Below are positions 8,230 to 16,208 of a stretch of DNA of 54,883 nucleotides, piece by piece. How positions within the stretch are numbered: the first letter of the stretch is position 1; every line of letters begins with the position of its first letter. A program made the translations under genes and the position numbers. Origin of the DNA: Candidatus Nitrosotenuis sp. (GTDB taxonomy: Archaea > Thermoproteota > Nitrososphaeria > Nitrososphaerales > Nitrosopumilaceae); contig SCVO01000077.1 of assembly GCA_004322465.1 (NCBI GenBank), forward strand, positions 1 through 54,883, in the 5' to 3' direction. The notes under the pieces were generated by a model. The model saw only the letters and a program-made list of their open reading frames with translations, was not told the origin of the DNA and did not search any database.

Positions 8230-8455
8230 ACTTTTCGCACATGCATGACTCCACGAGACACGAGTCATGGTTTCTGATATGATCATTTAGCAAATGCTTG
8301 CAGCCGGTGTTTTTGCAAATCCTCTTGTTTCGTTCTTTTTGGATAATTTTTTGCGCGATGGCGTTAGCCTCTTCCTTTGAGTAGTGTTTTTTGGCAACAT
8401 AGTATCGCAGTATTCTGCCATAAAGGCGGTCAACGTCGAAATATTTTTCAATCAT
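8219..8455 (-). CDS. Small Cys/His protein, unknown function
   Basis: 78 residues. The N-terminal half is helical (MIEKYFDVDRLYGRILRYYVAKKHYSKEEANAIAQKIIQKE). The C-terminal half carries CKNTGCKHLLNDHIRNHDSCLVESCMCEKF, with five cysteines and three histidines that could form a zinc site. No family is recognised. The helix-plus-zinc design would fit a protein- or nucleic-acid-binding adaptor. ATG 8455 is the natural start. Confidence 0.7.
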   Translation of the reverse strand: MIEKYFDVDRLYGRILRYYVAKKHYSKEEANAIAQKIIQKERNKRICKNTGCKHLLNDHIRNHDSCLVESCMCEKFTR

Positions 8456-8539
8456 ATGGCATCACATCACAGTACGCCTTCGACGAATTTAATCTAGATT
8501 GGGTACAAAACAAAAAAACATTTGAAAAAATACGACAGG

Positions 8540-8549
8540 TTTAATATTT
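8540..8549 (+). promoter_or_regulatory. TATA box of the Lrp-type regulator
   Basis: TTTAATATTT lies 24-33 bases upstream of TTG 8573. It falls inside the longer ORF given in the track, which argues that the true start is 8573 and not 8522. Confidence 0.6.
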
Positions 8550-8572
8550 GTAAAGTGCTATCTGGAGTCATA

Positions 8573-9013
8573 TTGCTAGACAAGACAGACATAAAAATTC
8601 TAAAAAACCTGCTAGTCGACGCGAGATTGTCATCAAGGCAGATGGCATTAAAGTTGGGCATGTCAACAGTTACAATATTGACCAGAATCAAAAAGATGGA
8701 AAAAGAAAAGATAGTCAAAGGATACACCGCAATAATTGACCATGAAAAGCTCGGCTATGACCTGACTGCAATAATTGAGATATTTACAAAGAAGGGCAAG
8801 ATGGTCGAAATCGAAAACGAGCTATCGAGCCTTGAAAACGTATGTGCCGTATACGACGTTACTGGGGAATCAGATACGGTAGTTGTAGCCAAGTTCAAAA
8901 ACAGAGACGAGTTGAGCAGGTTTGTCAAGACGATATCCTCAAAGCCAAACGTGGACAAGACAGTCACAAACATAGTTTTAAGCACCGTAAAAGAGGATTT
9001 CAGGCTAGTTTAG
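8573..9013 (+). CDS. Lrp/AsnC-family transcription regulator
   Basis: With TTG 8573 as start the protein begins MLDKTDIKILKNLLVDARLSSRQMALKLG, the usual Lrp N-terminus, followed by the helix-turn-helix (STVTILTRIKKMEKEKIVKGYTAIID) and a C-terminal RAM domain (LTAIIEIFTKKG...VYDVTGESDTVVVAKFKNRDEL). RAM domains bind small ligands, often amino acids, and form oligomers. The track's start (TTG 8522) adds 17 residues that contain the TATA box, so it is unlikely. The target genes are unknown. Confidence 0.88.
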   Translation: MLDKTDIKILKNLLVDARLSSRQMALKLGMSTVTILTRIKKMEKEKIVKGYTAIIDHEKLGYDLTAIIEIFTKKGKMVEIENELSSLENVCAVYDVTGESDTVVVAKFKNRDELSRFVKTISSKPNVDKTVTNIVLSTVKEDFRLV

Positions 9014-9055
9014 AATACGGAATATTAATAAAATTTTAAGAATCATTCAGCTTAA

Positions 9056-9676
9056 ATGAGATTTCTCGCCCTATCCATACTGGCATCGTTTTTGGTATTG
9101 CAGGCATACTGCATTTCAGAATCTTCCTTTGTGTCGTTTTCGGCAAGTGCCCAACAGCAGGACAGTCCCCAAACAACCCGCGGCTCTGAGGAAATTTCTG
9201 AGTACTATAGCGTAAAGGATGTACGGCTGGCACTGGTCATAATGGCAGTTGCAGTAGTTGGTCTGTTTTTGTATCTTGCACGCGACATAATTCTTAGGAG
9301 AAAAACAGGTTACGAGGAAAAAGATTTGGACTCCAAACGAAATAGAGATTATGAAAAGTACCACTCCCCCTGGAACGAGGACGAGGACGACTTTATCCAT
9401 TCTTCAAAAAAGAGCAAAGACGCCGAGGAGTTCAGAAAGCAAGTACAAGAATCAAAGCTTCCAAACTATTACGACATGTTGGGAGTCCCAAATGACGCAG
9501 ACCAAAAACAAATCAAGTCGAGATTCAGGCAGCTTGTAAAGGAACTGCACCCGGACAAGTCAAGAGACGAAAAGACCGCGGAAAGGCTTGCAGAGATAAG
9601 CAAGGCGTACAAGATCCTATCAGACGCAGAAAAAAGAAAGACATACGACGCATACTACAAGGCGTCAATCGAATAA
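9056..9676 (+). CDS. Membrane-anchored DnaJ-domain protein
   Basis: 206 residues. A signal-like hydrophobic segment (residues 1-22) and a second membrane helix (about 58-77, LALVIMAVAVVGLFLYLA) precede an acidic linker. A C-terminal J domain follows (YYDMLGVPNDADQKQIKSRFRQLVKELHPDKS...AYKILSDAEKRKTYDAYY) with an intact HPD motif. J domains stimulate DnaK/Hsp70, here presumably at the membrane on the cytosolic side. It lacks the Gly/Phe and zinc regions of classical DnaJ. The TATA-like TTAATAAAATTTTAAG run precedes the ATG. It overlaps the convergent next gene by 12 bases. Confidence 0.88.
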   Translation: MRFLALSILASFLVLQAYCISESSFVSFSASAQQQDSPQTTRGSEEISEYYSVKDVRLALVIMAVAVVGLFLYLARDIILRRKTGYEEKDLDSKRNRDYEKYHSPWNEDEDDFIHSSKKSKDAEEFRKQVQESKLPNYYDMLGVPNDADQKQIKSRFRQLVKELHPDKSRDEKTAERLAEISKAYKILSDAEKRKTYDAYYKASIE

Positions 9677-10069
9677 TTCAGTTCCAACGACAATAAGGTT
9701 TAGCTCAAGGCCGTCTCCACGCTGCACATAGTTTGTCAAATTCGCGACAATCGCCAGCCGCTTTTTTGCGCCATCCAATTCCATATTGGTCAGAAATTTG
9801 ATCTGCTCAAAGTCGGTGTTAGGCCCCAGCATTGTTTTGGAAAGAACTTGGGACAGTGCGGCGCCTGAAAACTTTGCCTTGATTTTGAACTCTTTCAAAT
9901 TGGAAAAGTAAACTCCTCCGCGCAGAGTCGGTTTTGTCACCGGGATTTGCGAGCGCTCCATGCTAAATGATTCCACATGGTATTCCAGTCCGCCAACCAA
10001 CATGGCAAAATCCAGCCGGTCTTGCTGTTCCACCAGTGAGGAGATTATTTTGGTTTCATCCATCCACAT
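9665..10069 (-). CDS. Conserved-looking hypothetical protein
   Basis: 134 residues with no recognised family. The sequence is soluble and mixed alpha/beta, ending in strands LAIVANLTNYVQRGDGLELNLIVVGTELF. It has no signal peptide, cysteine cluster or catalytic motif. The ORF is intact and its 3' end overlaps the J-protein gene by 12 bases, as is common for genes in this window. Confidence 0.65.
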   Translation of the reverse strand: MWMDETKIISSLVEQQDRLDFAMLVGGLEYHVESFSMERSQIPVTKPTLRGGVYFSNLKEFKIKAKFSGAALSQVLSKTMLGPNTDFEQIKFLTNMELDGAKKRLAIVANLTNYVQRGDGLELNLIVVGTELFD

Positions 10070-10107
10070 ATGGTGAAAAATTTAGTGCTTTGAGCTTTAC
10101 TGATCCG

Positions 10108-10338
10108 TCACAGCTCAAGCACGCCAGACTGCAGCACCTTTAGTTTTAGCATGAGATCGATTTTAACCTCCTTGCACGCCAGTCGGATCTCTGATTTTGG
10201 CACGTCAAAGTCGTTTTGGATTACTGCATAGATTTTGTTTTTGTCAGAACATCCTTCCTCAAGAAGGTGCATTATTGTTGATTTGATTTGGGATTTAATT
10301 GGGGATTTAATTTTGATTTGTGTTTGTTTTGTGCTCAT
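10108..10338 (-). CDS. Small helical protein, possibly HTH-like
   Basis: ATG 10338 gives 76 residues beginning MSTKQTQIKIKSPIKSQIKSTIMHLLEEG; the track's TTG 10371 adds an unconvincing leader. The segment KSTIMHLLEEGCSDKNKIYAVIQNDFDVPKSEIRLACKEV looks like a three-helix winged-helix or HTH unit (question helix then recognition helix). A role in DNA binding or as an adaptor is only inference. The N-terminal KIKSPIKSQIKS is a short internal repeat. Confidence 0.6.
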   Translation of the reverse strand: MSTKQTQIKIKSPIKSQIKSTIMHLLEEGCSDKNKIYAVIQNDFDVPKSEIRLACKEVKIDLMLKLKVLQSGVLEL

Positions 10339-10564
10339 GATTATACCACAAACCGATTTAGTAGAATACAATGTGTGTGTTCGCGCGACATTAGCAAGTT
10401 GTTTGATTCAATCAAAAACACAATACTTGACATAGAATAGATCGGGGAAGATTTTTTTAATTTGAATTTCTCGTATAAGAATTACATAATAATTTGTAAT
10501 ATTTACAAAATTCGTTTGAATTATTGGCTACAGATTTAAAACAGAGTGGATTATCGATAATTCA
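10339..10564. other. AT-rich intergenic region between divergent genes
   Basis: This 226-base stretch separates the small helical protein from the HD-domain gene. It is strongly AT-rich towards 10450-10560 (tttttttaatttgaatttct, ataataatttgtaatatttac) and probably holds both promoters. No additional ORF or RNA could be supported. Confidence 0.5.
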
Positions 10565-11893
10565 ATGCAATTGTTTGCAAATCCACAAACCCTCAGAAAC
10601 GAAATCATCAACCTGTCGGTTTCGTGTGGATTGGACAAGCCATGCTATACCCGCATGTTAGATTATACAATAAAGCTCTTCGAGTCCCAGGGACTGGGAA
10701 AAGATTACTACGGATACCACAACATAACGCACGAGCTTGAAGTAACGTATGTTGCGATGATTGTTCTAAATTGGAAGAGCATACTAAACAACGTCAGACC
10801 AGAAGATTTCAAGTATCTTTATGCAGGTGCACTGTTTCATGACTTTGATCCACAAAAAAGCGTAGACAAGCCGCACGAGGACAACGTGATCAGATTTCTG
10901 ACGCATGACGGCAGTGTGAAAGAGCTTTGCCGCGATGCGGACATGGATCTAAACATAGTAAAGGCAATGATTTTGCGCACAACATACCCATGGAGCGGCA
11001 AGCTAAAAGAGCGCGCCGAAAAACAAATTCAGGAATGCTTCAACGAATCACCCTTAACAAAAGACAACCCGCAGACGCAGGAGTATTTCATGAAGTTTGG
11101 ATGGCTGCTCTCAATAATTGACAGAGTGAGCGGATACGCACTTGGAGACTTTGGCAAGGCAATGGACATGGCAAAAAAGAACGCACATGCGCTGGCATGG
11201 CATCCGTCGTTCATAGTGAAACGCTCAGTGGCATACTTTGAGGATCTCTTAAACGACGAGGCAGAAATGTGTGAGACTGTCCTAAGAGCACTGCCAAAGC
11301 ACATGAGAAAAAACTTCATGGATGTGGTGACGGGATTCTTGAATTTGCGACAGCAGGAAATAAAAATTCAATCGGATTATCTGTATGAAAACCTCAAACT
11401 GGTTCCAAAAATCGAATCGATGAAAATAAGAGACGACTCAGATTTTGTAAAAACGCTAGTTGAGATATACAACGAACTGCCAATGCCATTACAGTTTGAT
11501 AGCGAGCACTTTGAAAAAACCATGAGGGATCCAAAGACAATACTCAACACGTTAAGACTCGGAGGCTCAGATGGCCCAATAATCGGATTTGCAAAAGGCG
11601 GACCAATAGAAAACTACACGCTGCGTCCAGAAATAATAGACGAAAATTTCGGCAAGAGCAACACTGTGTTTTTGGAACCAATTGCACTAAAGATGGGATA
11701 CTGGGGACTGCAGGGCGGAAGCGAGATGAGGCATTTATTCACCATGCAGGCACACTCTATGAACTACAAGTATCTGACAAGTTTTGCCCTAAGGGATGTA
11801 ATTCAGAGGAGAATAGACGGCAACGAAAAGGCTGAATTCGTTACCAAGTTCGACCCAGAGAGATGGGACTATTACAGAATAGATCTCAGATAA
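10565..11893 (+). CDS. HD-domain phosphohydrolase fused to GNAT-like domain
   Basis: 442 residues. The N-terminal half is an HD-superfamily domain: H52 and H56 (HNITHELEV), H92-D93 (ALFHDFDP) and a later D in SIIDRV, the pattern for a metal-dependent phosphohydrolase or phosphodiesterase. The last ~150 residues (from FVKTLVEIYNELP) resemble an acetyltransferase-type fold, with FLEPIALKMGYWGLQGGSEMRHLFTMQAHSMNYKYLTSFALRDVI occupying the usual acetyl-CoA-binding region, but the GNAT call is tentative. The combination suggests nucleotide signalling or modification. Substrates are unknown. Confidence 0.72.
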   Translation: MQLFANPQTLRNEIINLSVSCGLDKPCYTRMLDYTIKLFESQGLGKDYYGYHNITHELEVTYVAMIVLNWKSILNNVRPEDFKYLYAGALFHDFDPQKSVDKPHEDNVIRFLTHDGSVKELCRDADMDLNIVKAMILRTTYPWSGKLKERAEKQIQECFNESPLTKDNPQTQEYFMKFGWLLSIIDRVSGYALGDFGKAMDMAKKNAHALAWHPSFIVKRSVAYFEDLLNDEAEMCETVLRALPKHMRKNFMDVVTGFLNLRQQEIKIQSDYLYENLKLVPKIESMKIRDDSDFVKTLVEIYNELPMPLQFDSEHFEKTMRDPKTILNTLRLGGSDGPIIGFAKGGPIENYTLRPEIIDENFGKSNTVFLEPIALKMGYWGLQGGSEMRHLFTMQAHSMNYKYLTSFALRDVIQRRIDGNEKAEFVTKFDPERWDYYRIDLR

Positions 11894-11965
11894 AGTCATT
11901 TTTGTTATTTGCTCAATGATTCCGGCATGCAAACTCTTTAGTATCCTACAGTTTTGTATTCATGC

Positions 11966-12391
11966 GTGCTAGAGAAAATTTTGATTTTTGGCATATGTGT
12001 TTTAGTTTTAGTTTCAACGCCGCACGCATTTGCGCTAGATGGCACACATCGCGCCGAATTAAAAAACGCACGACTAGTAAATGCATTCGGGGAGACAACA
12101 CCTGAAAACATCAATACGAACCAGCAGGTGCAGATTTCAGCAGACATTACGAACAAGCAGGACAAAAACCAGGAATTTGTCTGCATAGTCCAGGTATTAG
12201 ATCAGAACAATGTGCCGGTTAAACTGGCATGGATACAGGCGTCGTTACAGCCACAGCAGACTTTTTCGTCTGCAATTTCATGGGTCACAGACAAGCCCGG
12301 AACATACACTGCCCAGATATTTCTCTGGGACAGCATCAAGAATGCGGATGCACTTGCCGGAAAACTGGATCTTAGGATAATTGTGAGCTAA
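11966..12391 (+). CDS. Secreted Ig-like (FixG-C-type) small protein
   Basis: The GTG start at 11966 gives MLEKILIFGICVLVLVSTPHAFA, a clean signal peptide; TTTAGTAT at 11938-11945 sits 21-28 bases upstream. The track uses TTG 11954, four codons earlier. The mature part is a single beta-sandwich domain (VQISADITNKQDKNQEFVCIVQVLDQNNVPV...PGTYTAQIFLWDSI) similar in layout to extracellular Ig-like domains found in many thaumarchaeal surface proteins. Its function is unknown. Its end overlaps the convergent membrane protein by 20 bases. Confidence 0.75.
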   Translation: MLEKILIFGICVLVLVSTPHAFALDGTHRAELKNARLVNAFGETTPENINTNQQVQISADITNKQDKNQEFVCIVQVLDQNNVPVKLAWIQASLQPQQTFSSAISWVTDKPGTYTAQIFLWDSIKNADALAGKLDLRIIVS

Positions 12392-13445
12392 CGGGTCGCA
12401 TTACAGAGCGGATCACCCTGTGGCAGACCATTGCGCCAATCACGCCCATTACTGCACACGGAATCACTATGAGTGGAAAAACGGAAAGAATCATTTCAAA
12501 GTAAATTTTTGCAGTCATGCTGGCAGAAACAATCTGGTTTGTTTCGATTTTGTTGTACACGTGCGTGATTAGCGGATAATACACAAAATACCCAAGCATT
12601 CCAAAGATTCCACCTGTAAAGTATGTGCGCATTTTGTTTGCAGATAAATTTAGCATCAGATCACAGAGGACTATTGGGACTAGAGTAAACAAGTAAAACG
12701 GAATTGTCGGATGCAGCCATGGATTTGGGATGATGGAGGTTGCCATGTTTATTACGATTAATGTCGCGCCGGTGACTGAGATAAAGCCAAATTTTTTGCC
12801 GTTTGCGACATATGCCATTGACAGCATCATTGAAATCAAGAATGGAAACGCAAGTGTCGCAAAAACTGCTCCGAAAACAGGGTTCGGATTGAAATCAAAA
12901 TAATCGGTTTTTGAAAACGGCAGTGAGAACGAGAAGAACAGCCCAGTCGCAGACAGCCACATAGGAAGTATGCCAATAACGGTCAGAATGTGTTTTGTGA
13001 GATGCGATTTTTCCGCAAGGCGTTTTACAGTTGAAAGAAACGCACCGACGCTTGAAAACACCATGCCGCATATCAGCACCAAGTGGGGCGGGCTTAGCAG
13101 TCCATCCAATCCAAAGTTAGAGTGCCAGAGAAAGTCAAAAGGTCCGGCGCCGACTAGCAACGCAATTCCAATCTGCACCAGACTTGTTGAAACGCGATTT
13201 TCTGTTTTTAGTTCGTCTGATCTTTTCAACATTACCAAGACTGCCCCGGACAACGCAATCATTACCCCGGAGTAAAGGACAAAGTGCGGTGTCGAGAAAA
13301 ACGTTTCAGGCCTATTCAGCAAGTGGTTTGATATGTCCCAGCTGCCGCCAGTAGTCACAACCAATATTCCAAGACTCACCAGCACGTTGCCAAGAAAAAA
13401 CATCCCATGTTTTTTTGAGGCAGAATCGCTCTTTGAGATTGTCAA
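12372..13445 (-). CDS. Multi-spanning membrane protein, unknown function
   Basis: 357 residues with a TTG start and about nine or ten hydrophobic helices (for example MFFLGNVLVSLGILVVTTGG, FVLYSGVMIALSGAVLVML, LVIPCAVMGVIGAMVCHRV). Histidines near helix ends (WDISNHLLNRPETFFSTPHFVLY and FDFLWHSNFGLDGLLSPPHLVL) repeat a similar W-D/F-x..H..PPH pattern, which hints at internal duplication and possible metal or heme contact. It follows the 13452-14051 gene by only six bases, so the two form an operon. No transporter family is recognised. Confidence 0.7.
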   Translation of the reverse strand: MTISKSDSASKKHGMFFLGNVLVSLGILVVTTGGSWDISNHLLNRPETFFSTPHFVLYSGVMIALSGAVLVMLKRSDELKTENRVSTSLVQIGIALLVGAGPFDFLWHSNFGLDGLLSPPHLVLICGMVFSSVGAFLSTVKRLAEKSHLTKHILTVIGILPMWLSATGLFFSFSLPFSKTDYFDFNPNPVFGAVFATLAFPFLISMMLSMAYVANGKKFGFISVTGATLIVINMATSIIPNPWLHPTIPFYLFTLVPIVLCDLMLNLSANKMRTYFTGGIFGMLGYFVYYPLITHVYNKIETNQIVSASMTAKIYFEMILSVFPLIVIPCAVMGVIGAMVCHRVIRSVMRPVSSQLS

Positions 13446-13451
13446 CAGTCA

Positions 13452-14051
13452 TCATCCCATGCCAGGTTTATCTAAATTATCTGAGACCATTACAGAAAAA
13501 GACTCCACGTATTCGTTTTGGTGATCCCTAATCCCACCATATGGGTAATGCGAGTGGTCGCCAGAATGAGGAATTGCGACAGTCTTTGCAAAGACGGTAA
13601 AGTTTCCTGCCGAGTCGGGGGTTATTTTCATCTCAATTGAGTAGTGTGCGCCAGGGTTTACTGGCCTGCTGTATGCCTCAATTGAGGGATATTGCGCCTT
13701 GATTAACGCGGTTCCGCCGGAATATTCGTAGCCTATGTCATCCCCGGTTTTTACATATCGCGGAGACTGGGTAAAATTATAGCCTACGATTTTTACAGTA
13801 TTGCCAATCTGCGTGATGCTTGGAAACGCAACTGACACTATCTGGATGTCGGCAGAATCATTAGAGTTGTCAGAATCTATCGTAATGTTAAACGAATCCC
13901 CAAGACGGATTTGGTTTGAGCTTAGTTTCGCAGTAAAGATAGGCTCAGGCTCCAGCGTCTTTACGTTTGAGTATTCCGAAGGAATCACAAACAGAACCGC
14001 GCAAAAATAAACTGCAAGACCCATCAGAGTAAGAATTAGCGCAAGTTTCAC
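13452..14051 (-). CDS. Membrane-anchored extracytoplasmic beta protein
   Basis: 199 residues. One N-terminal membrane anchor (LALILTLMGLAVYFCAVLFVIP) is followed by a beta-rich extracellular domain with an Ig-like pattern (IRLGDSFNITIDSDNSNDSADIQIVSVAFPS...PDSAGNFTVFAKTVAIPHSGDHSHYPYGG). The HSGDHSHYPYGGIRDH stretch is rich in His and could bind metal. It is cotranscribed with the multi-spanning protein 12372-13445, so the pair may form one membrane complex with an outer domain. Confidence 0.68.
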   Translation of the reverse strand: MKLALILTLMGLAVYFCAVLFVIPSEYSNVKTLEPEPIFTAKLSSNQIRLGDSFNITIDSDNSNDSADIQIVSVAFPSITQIGNTVKIVGYNFTQSPRYVKTGDDIGYEYSGGTALIKAQYPSIEAYSRPVNPGAHYSIEMKITPDSAGNFTVFAKTVAIPHSGDHSHYPYGGIRDHQNEYVESFSVMVSDNLDKPGMG

Positions 14052-14066
14052 ACGGTATGGTTTTTT

Positions 14067-15398
14067 GTGGCAGATAAAAATTCTAGGACTAAATACTGGT
14101 ATGCTAACTATTCCTTGTTGAGTCTAACTATCGCGCAAAAGAAAATCGCCGTCGGATCTTTTCTTGGATGGTCGCTTGATGGTTACGACATAGTTTTGAT
14201 GCTTCTTGTAATCCCATCAATTAGTCAGATGTTTTTCCCATCAGGGAATCCAGTGTTTAGCATAATGGCAACATTTGCATCATACACCATCACTCTCATA
14301 ATGCGCCCTTTGGGATCGGTGATTTTTGGAATCTACGGCGACAGGTTTGGCAGAAAGAAATCCATGGTGATCACAATACTTGGGTTTTCAGTTGCCACGT
14401 TTACAATCGGTTTGCTGCCAACATATGCAACGATAGGGATCATGGCCCCGATTCTTTTGATAATGATTCGCCTCATTCAGGGGATATTTGCAGGCGGAGA
14501 GTGGGGCAGCGGAGCAGTCATAACAATGGAGAGCATTGCCAAACAGAAAAGGGGACTCGTTTCAGGGTTTTTACAGAGCGGCTTTTCGTTTGGGTTTTTG
14601 CTAGCGGCAATTGCTTTTGATATCACGACTGTGATGTTTCCAGGGCAGCTGTTTGAGCAGATCGGCTGGAGAGTCTTGTTTTTTACAGGAATAGTGCCGG
14701 GCTTTGTGGCATTGTTTGTAAGATTAAGCATGAGCGAGTCCCCAATGTGGGCTGCAAAAAATAAGTCTGGCGCACTAGAAAGATCCCCCCTGAGGACGAT
14801 AGTACTTGGCAAAAAATACAGAAAAGAGTTCTTTTTGTGCGCCGCCATAATGACAGGGCTGGTTTACATGTACCATGGATCGATTAGCATTTTACCCACA
14901 TATTTGCAGCAGTTTGGCCAGTTTGACAAGGGAGATGTCGCAAAAATCATGATCTACGCGACTGCATCATCATGGATTGGCATGATCATTACGGGGTGGC
15001 TTTCGCAAAAAACTGGAAGAAAGAAGGCGATGTTGTTTTTTGTCATAGCGTCAGTCGTGGTGTCAGTGCCGCTCGCAGACGCGATATTAAACAAATCGAG
15101 TTTCGTTTTTGCATACATTGTGATATTTGCTTTTGTGGTATCAACTGCATCAGGTCCCATCCCCGCGTTTTTCTCCGAGAGGTTTCCAACACAGGTAAGG
15201 AATAGTGCTGCAGGATTTTCGTACAATGCAGGATTAATTTTTGGTTCTTGGTCGCCTTTGATTGCACTAAGTCTGATGTCAAGTGTAGAGAAAAACATGA
15301 TTCCACTTGCACTTGGCGCAAACATAATCATCGGCGCAGTAATTGTCATCATACCGACCATACTCAGCAAAGAAACCAAGGATGTCGACATGGAATGA
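14067..15398 (+). CDS. MFS transporter, metabolite:H+ symporter type
   Basis: 443 residues with twelve predicted helices and the MFS motif GDRFGRKKSMV between helices 2 and 3, repeated in weaker form as SQKTGRKKAML in the second half. RLIQGIFAGGEWGSGAVITMES matches the metabolite:H+ symporter branch (ProP, KgtP, JEN-like carriers), so the substrate is probably a small carboxylate, amino acid or betaine. It starts at GTG and is divergent from the operon at 12372-14051, with 15 bases between the starts. Confidence 0.88.
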   Translation: MADKNSRTKYWYANYSLLSLTIAQKKIAVGSFLGWSLDGYDIVLMLLVIPSISQMFFPSGNPVFSIMATFASYTITLIMRPLGSVIFGIYGDRFGRKKSMVITILGFSVATFTIGLLPTYATIGIMAPILLIMIRLIQGIFAGGEWGSGAVITMESIAKQKRGLVSGFLQSGFSFGFLLAAIAFDITTVMFPGQLFEQIGWRVLFFTGIVPGFVALFVRLSMSESPMWAAKNKSGALERSPLRTIVLGKKYRKEFFLCAAIMTGLVYMYHGSISILPTYLQQFGQFDKGDVAKIMIYATASSWIGMIITGWLSQKTGRKKAMLFFVIASVVVSVPLADAILNKSSFVFAYIVIFAFVVSTASGPIPAFFSERFPTQVRNSAAGFSYNAGLIFGSWSPLIALSLMSSVEKNMIPLALGANIIIGAVIVIIPTILSKETKDVDME

Positions 15399-15509
15399 TA
15401 CTTTTGCTTTATAAAGAAAAACAGCCCAAAAATTGGATCGCAGTCCACTCAGGTGTGAAATATTGTTTACAGCCCTCCAGTAATAGAAGATCGCGCCATT
15501 AAGGACATC

Positions 15510-15653
15510 ATGATAGGCTATTGCGTAAAATGCAGAGCAAAACGCGAGATGGCAGGTATGAAACCAGTCACTCTCAAGAACGGAAAACCGGCAACAAAGG
15601 GAACATGTCCTTCATGTTCAACTGCCATATTTAGAATTGGAAAGGCAGCGTAA
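15510..15653 (+). CDS. Tiny zinc-ribbon protein (47 aa, DUF5679-like)
   Basis: This gene is missed by the track because of its size. The frame reads MIGYCVKCRAKREMAGMKPV and ends with CPSCSTAIFRIGKAA before TAA 15653. Two CxxC pairs (CVKC, CPSC) spaced by about 25 residues form a zinc ribbon, and the YCVKCRAKREM start is typical of the DUF5679 family seen in archaea and actinobacteria. Its function is unknown; a nucleic-acid or ribosome link is often suspected. ATG 15510 is the only sensible start. Confidence 0.75.
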   Translation: MIGYCVKCRAKREMAGMKPVTLKNGKPATKGTCPSCSTAIFRIGKAA

Positions 15654-15671
15654 GCCTTTTCCCGAACTTTT

Positions 15672-15923
15672 TTAATAATACCACTGATCGGTGTTTCCAT
15701 TCCATAAAGAGCGGAGTGGTAGTGGGTCTTTTCCGATTTCTTCCTTGATGCGATTTTCTAGTGCAAAAAACATGTTTTCCATGGCATCGACTCCGCCGTC
15801 CGCATAAAGATCCTTTCCGATTTCCACTATTCTCTCCTTTGCCCGAGGTACTTCTGGAGAGGCTGGGTTTTGAAGACATAGGGTTAACAAGTCAATCATT
15901 TCTTCTTCCAGCATGAAATCCAT
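15672..15923 (-). CDS. Small helical hypothetical protein
   Basis: 83 residues, acidic and helical (MDFMLEEEMIDLLTLCLQNPASPEVPRAKERIVEIGKDLYADGGVDAMENMFFALENRI). No domain is recognised. The sequence has ordinary codon usage and is clearly coding, in contrast to the overlapping 15631-15879 frame. It lies between two tiny Cys-rich genes. Confidence 0.65.
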   Translation of the reverse strand: MDFMLEEEMIDLLTLCLQNPASPEVPRAKERIVEIGKDLYADGGVDAMENMFFALENRIKEEIGKDPLPLRSLWNGNTDQWYY

Positions 15924-15965
15924 ATGAAATCATGGATTGCGTCAGATTTGAGTATTTTGTATAGC

Positions 15966-16139
15966 CTAAGCTAATGACTGCATTCCGAGATTCTGTTTTA
16001 ATTCACATCCAGAATGCACGGGGTCGTCCGCATAGTGCGCACATTTGGAGCAGAGGAACTGGATTGGCTGATTGCATACTTGACAGTATTTCTTTACCTC
16101 CAGGGTATTGCCACAGTTTCTACAGCTGTCTATTCTCAA
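15966..16139 (-). CDS. Small zinc-ribbon protein (57 aa), TTG start
   Basis: This gene is not in the track. Starting from TTG 16139 the frame reads MRIDSCRNCGNTLEVKKYCQ and contains CRNC, CQVC and CSKC pairs plus a later GCE cysteine and nearby histidines, enough ligands for two zinc sites. A TATA-like AAATACTA lies about 22-30 bases upstream on the minus strand. The frame is open further upstream to a TAG but holds no ATG, GTG or other better start. It is probably a nucleic-acid or protein-binding zinc protein. The 15974-16219 plus-strand ORF is its shadow. Confidence 0.65.
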   Translation of the reverse strand: MRIDSCRNCGNTLEVKKYCQVCNQPIQFLCSKCAHYADDPVHSGCELKQNLGMQSLA

Positions 16140-16208
16140 GAAGTACTCATTATGGGATCTTAGTATTTGATCTTTTCCATATTGAAAATACAGTGAAAGT
16201 TGGTAATT

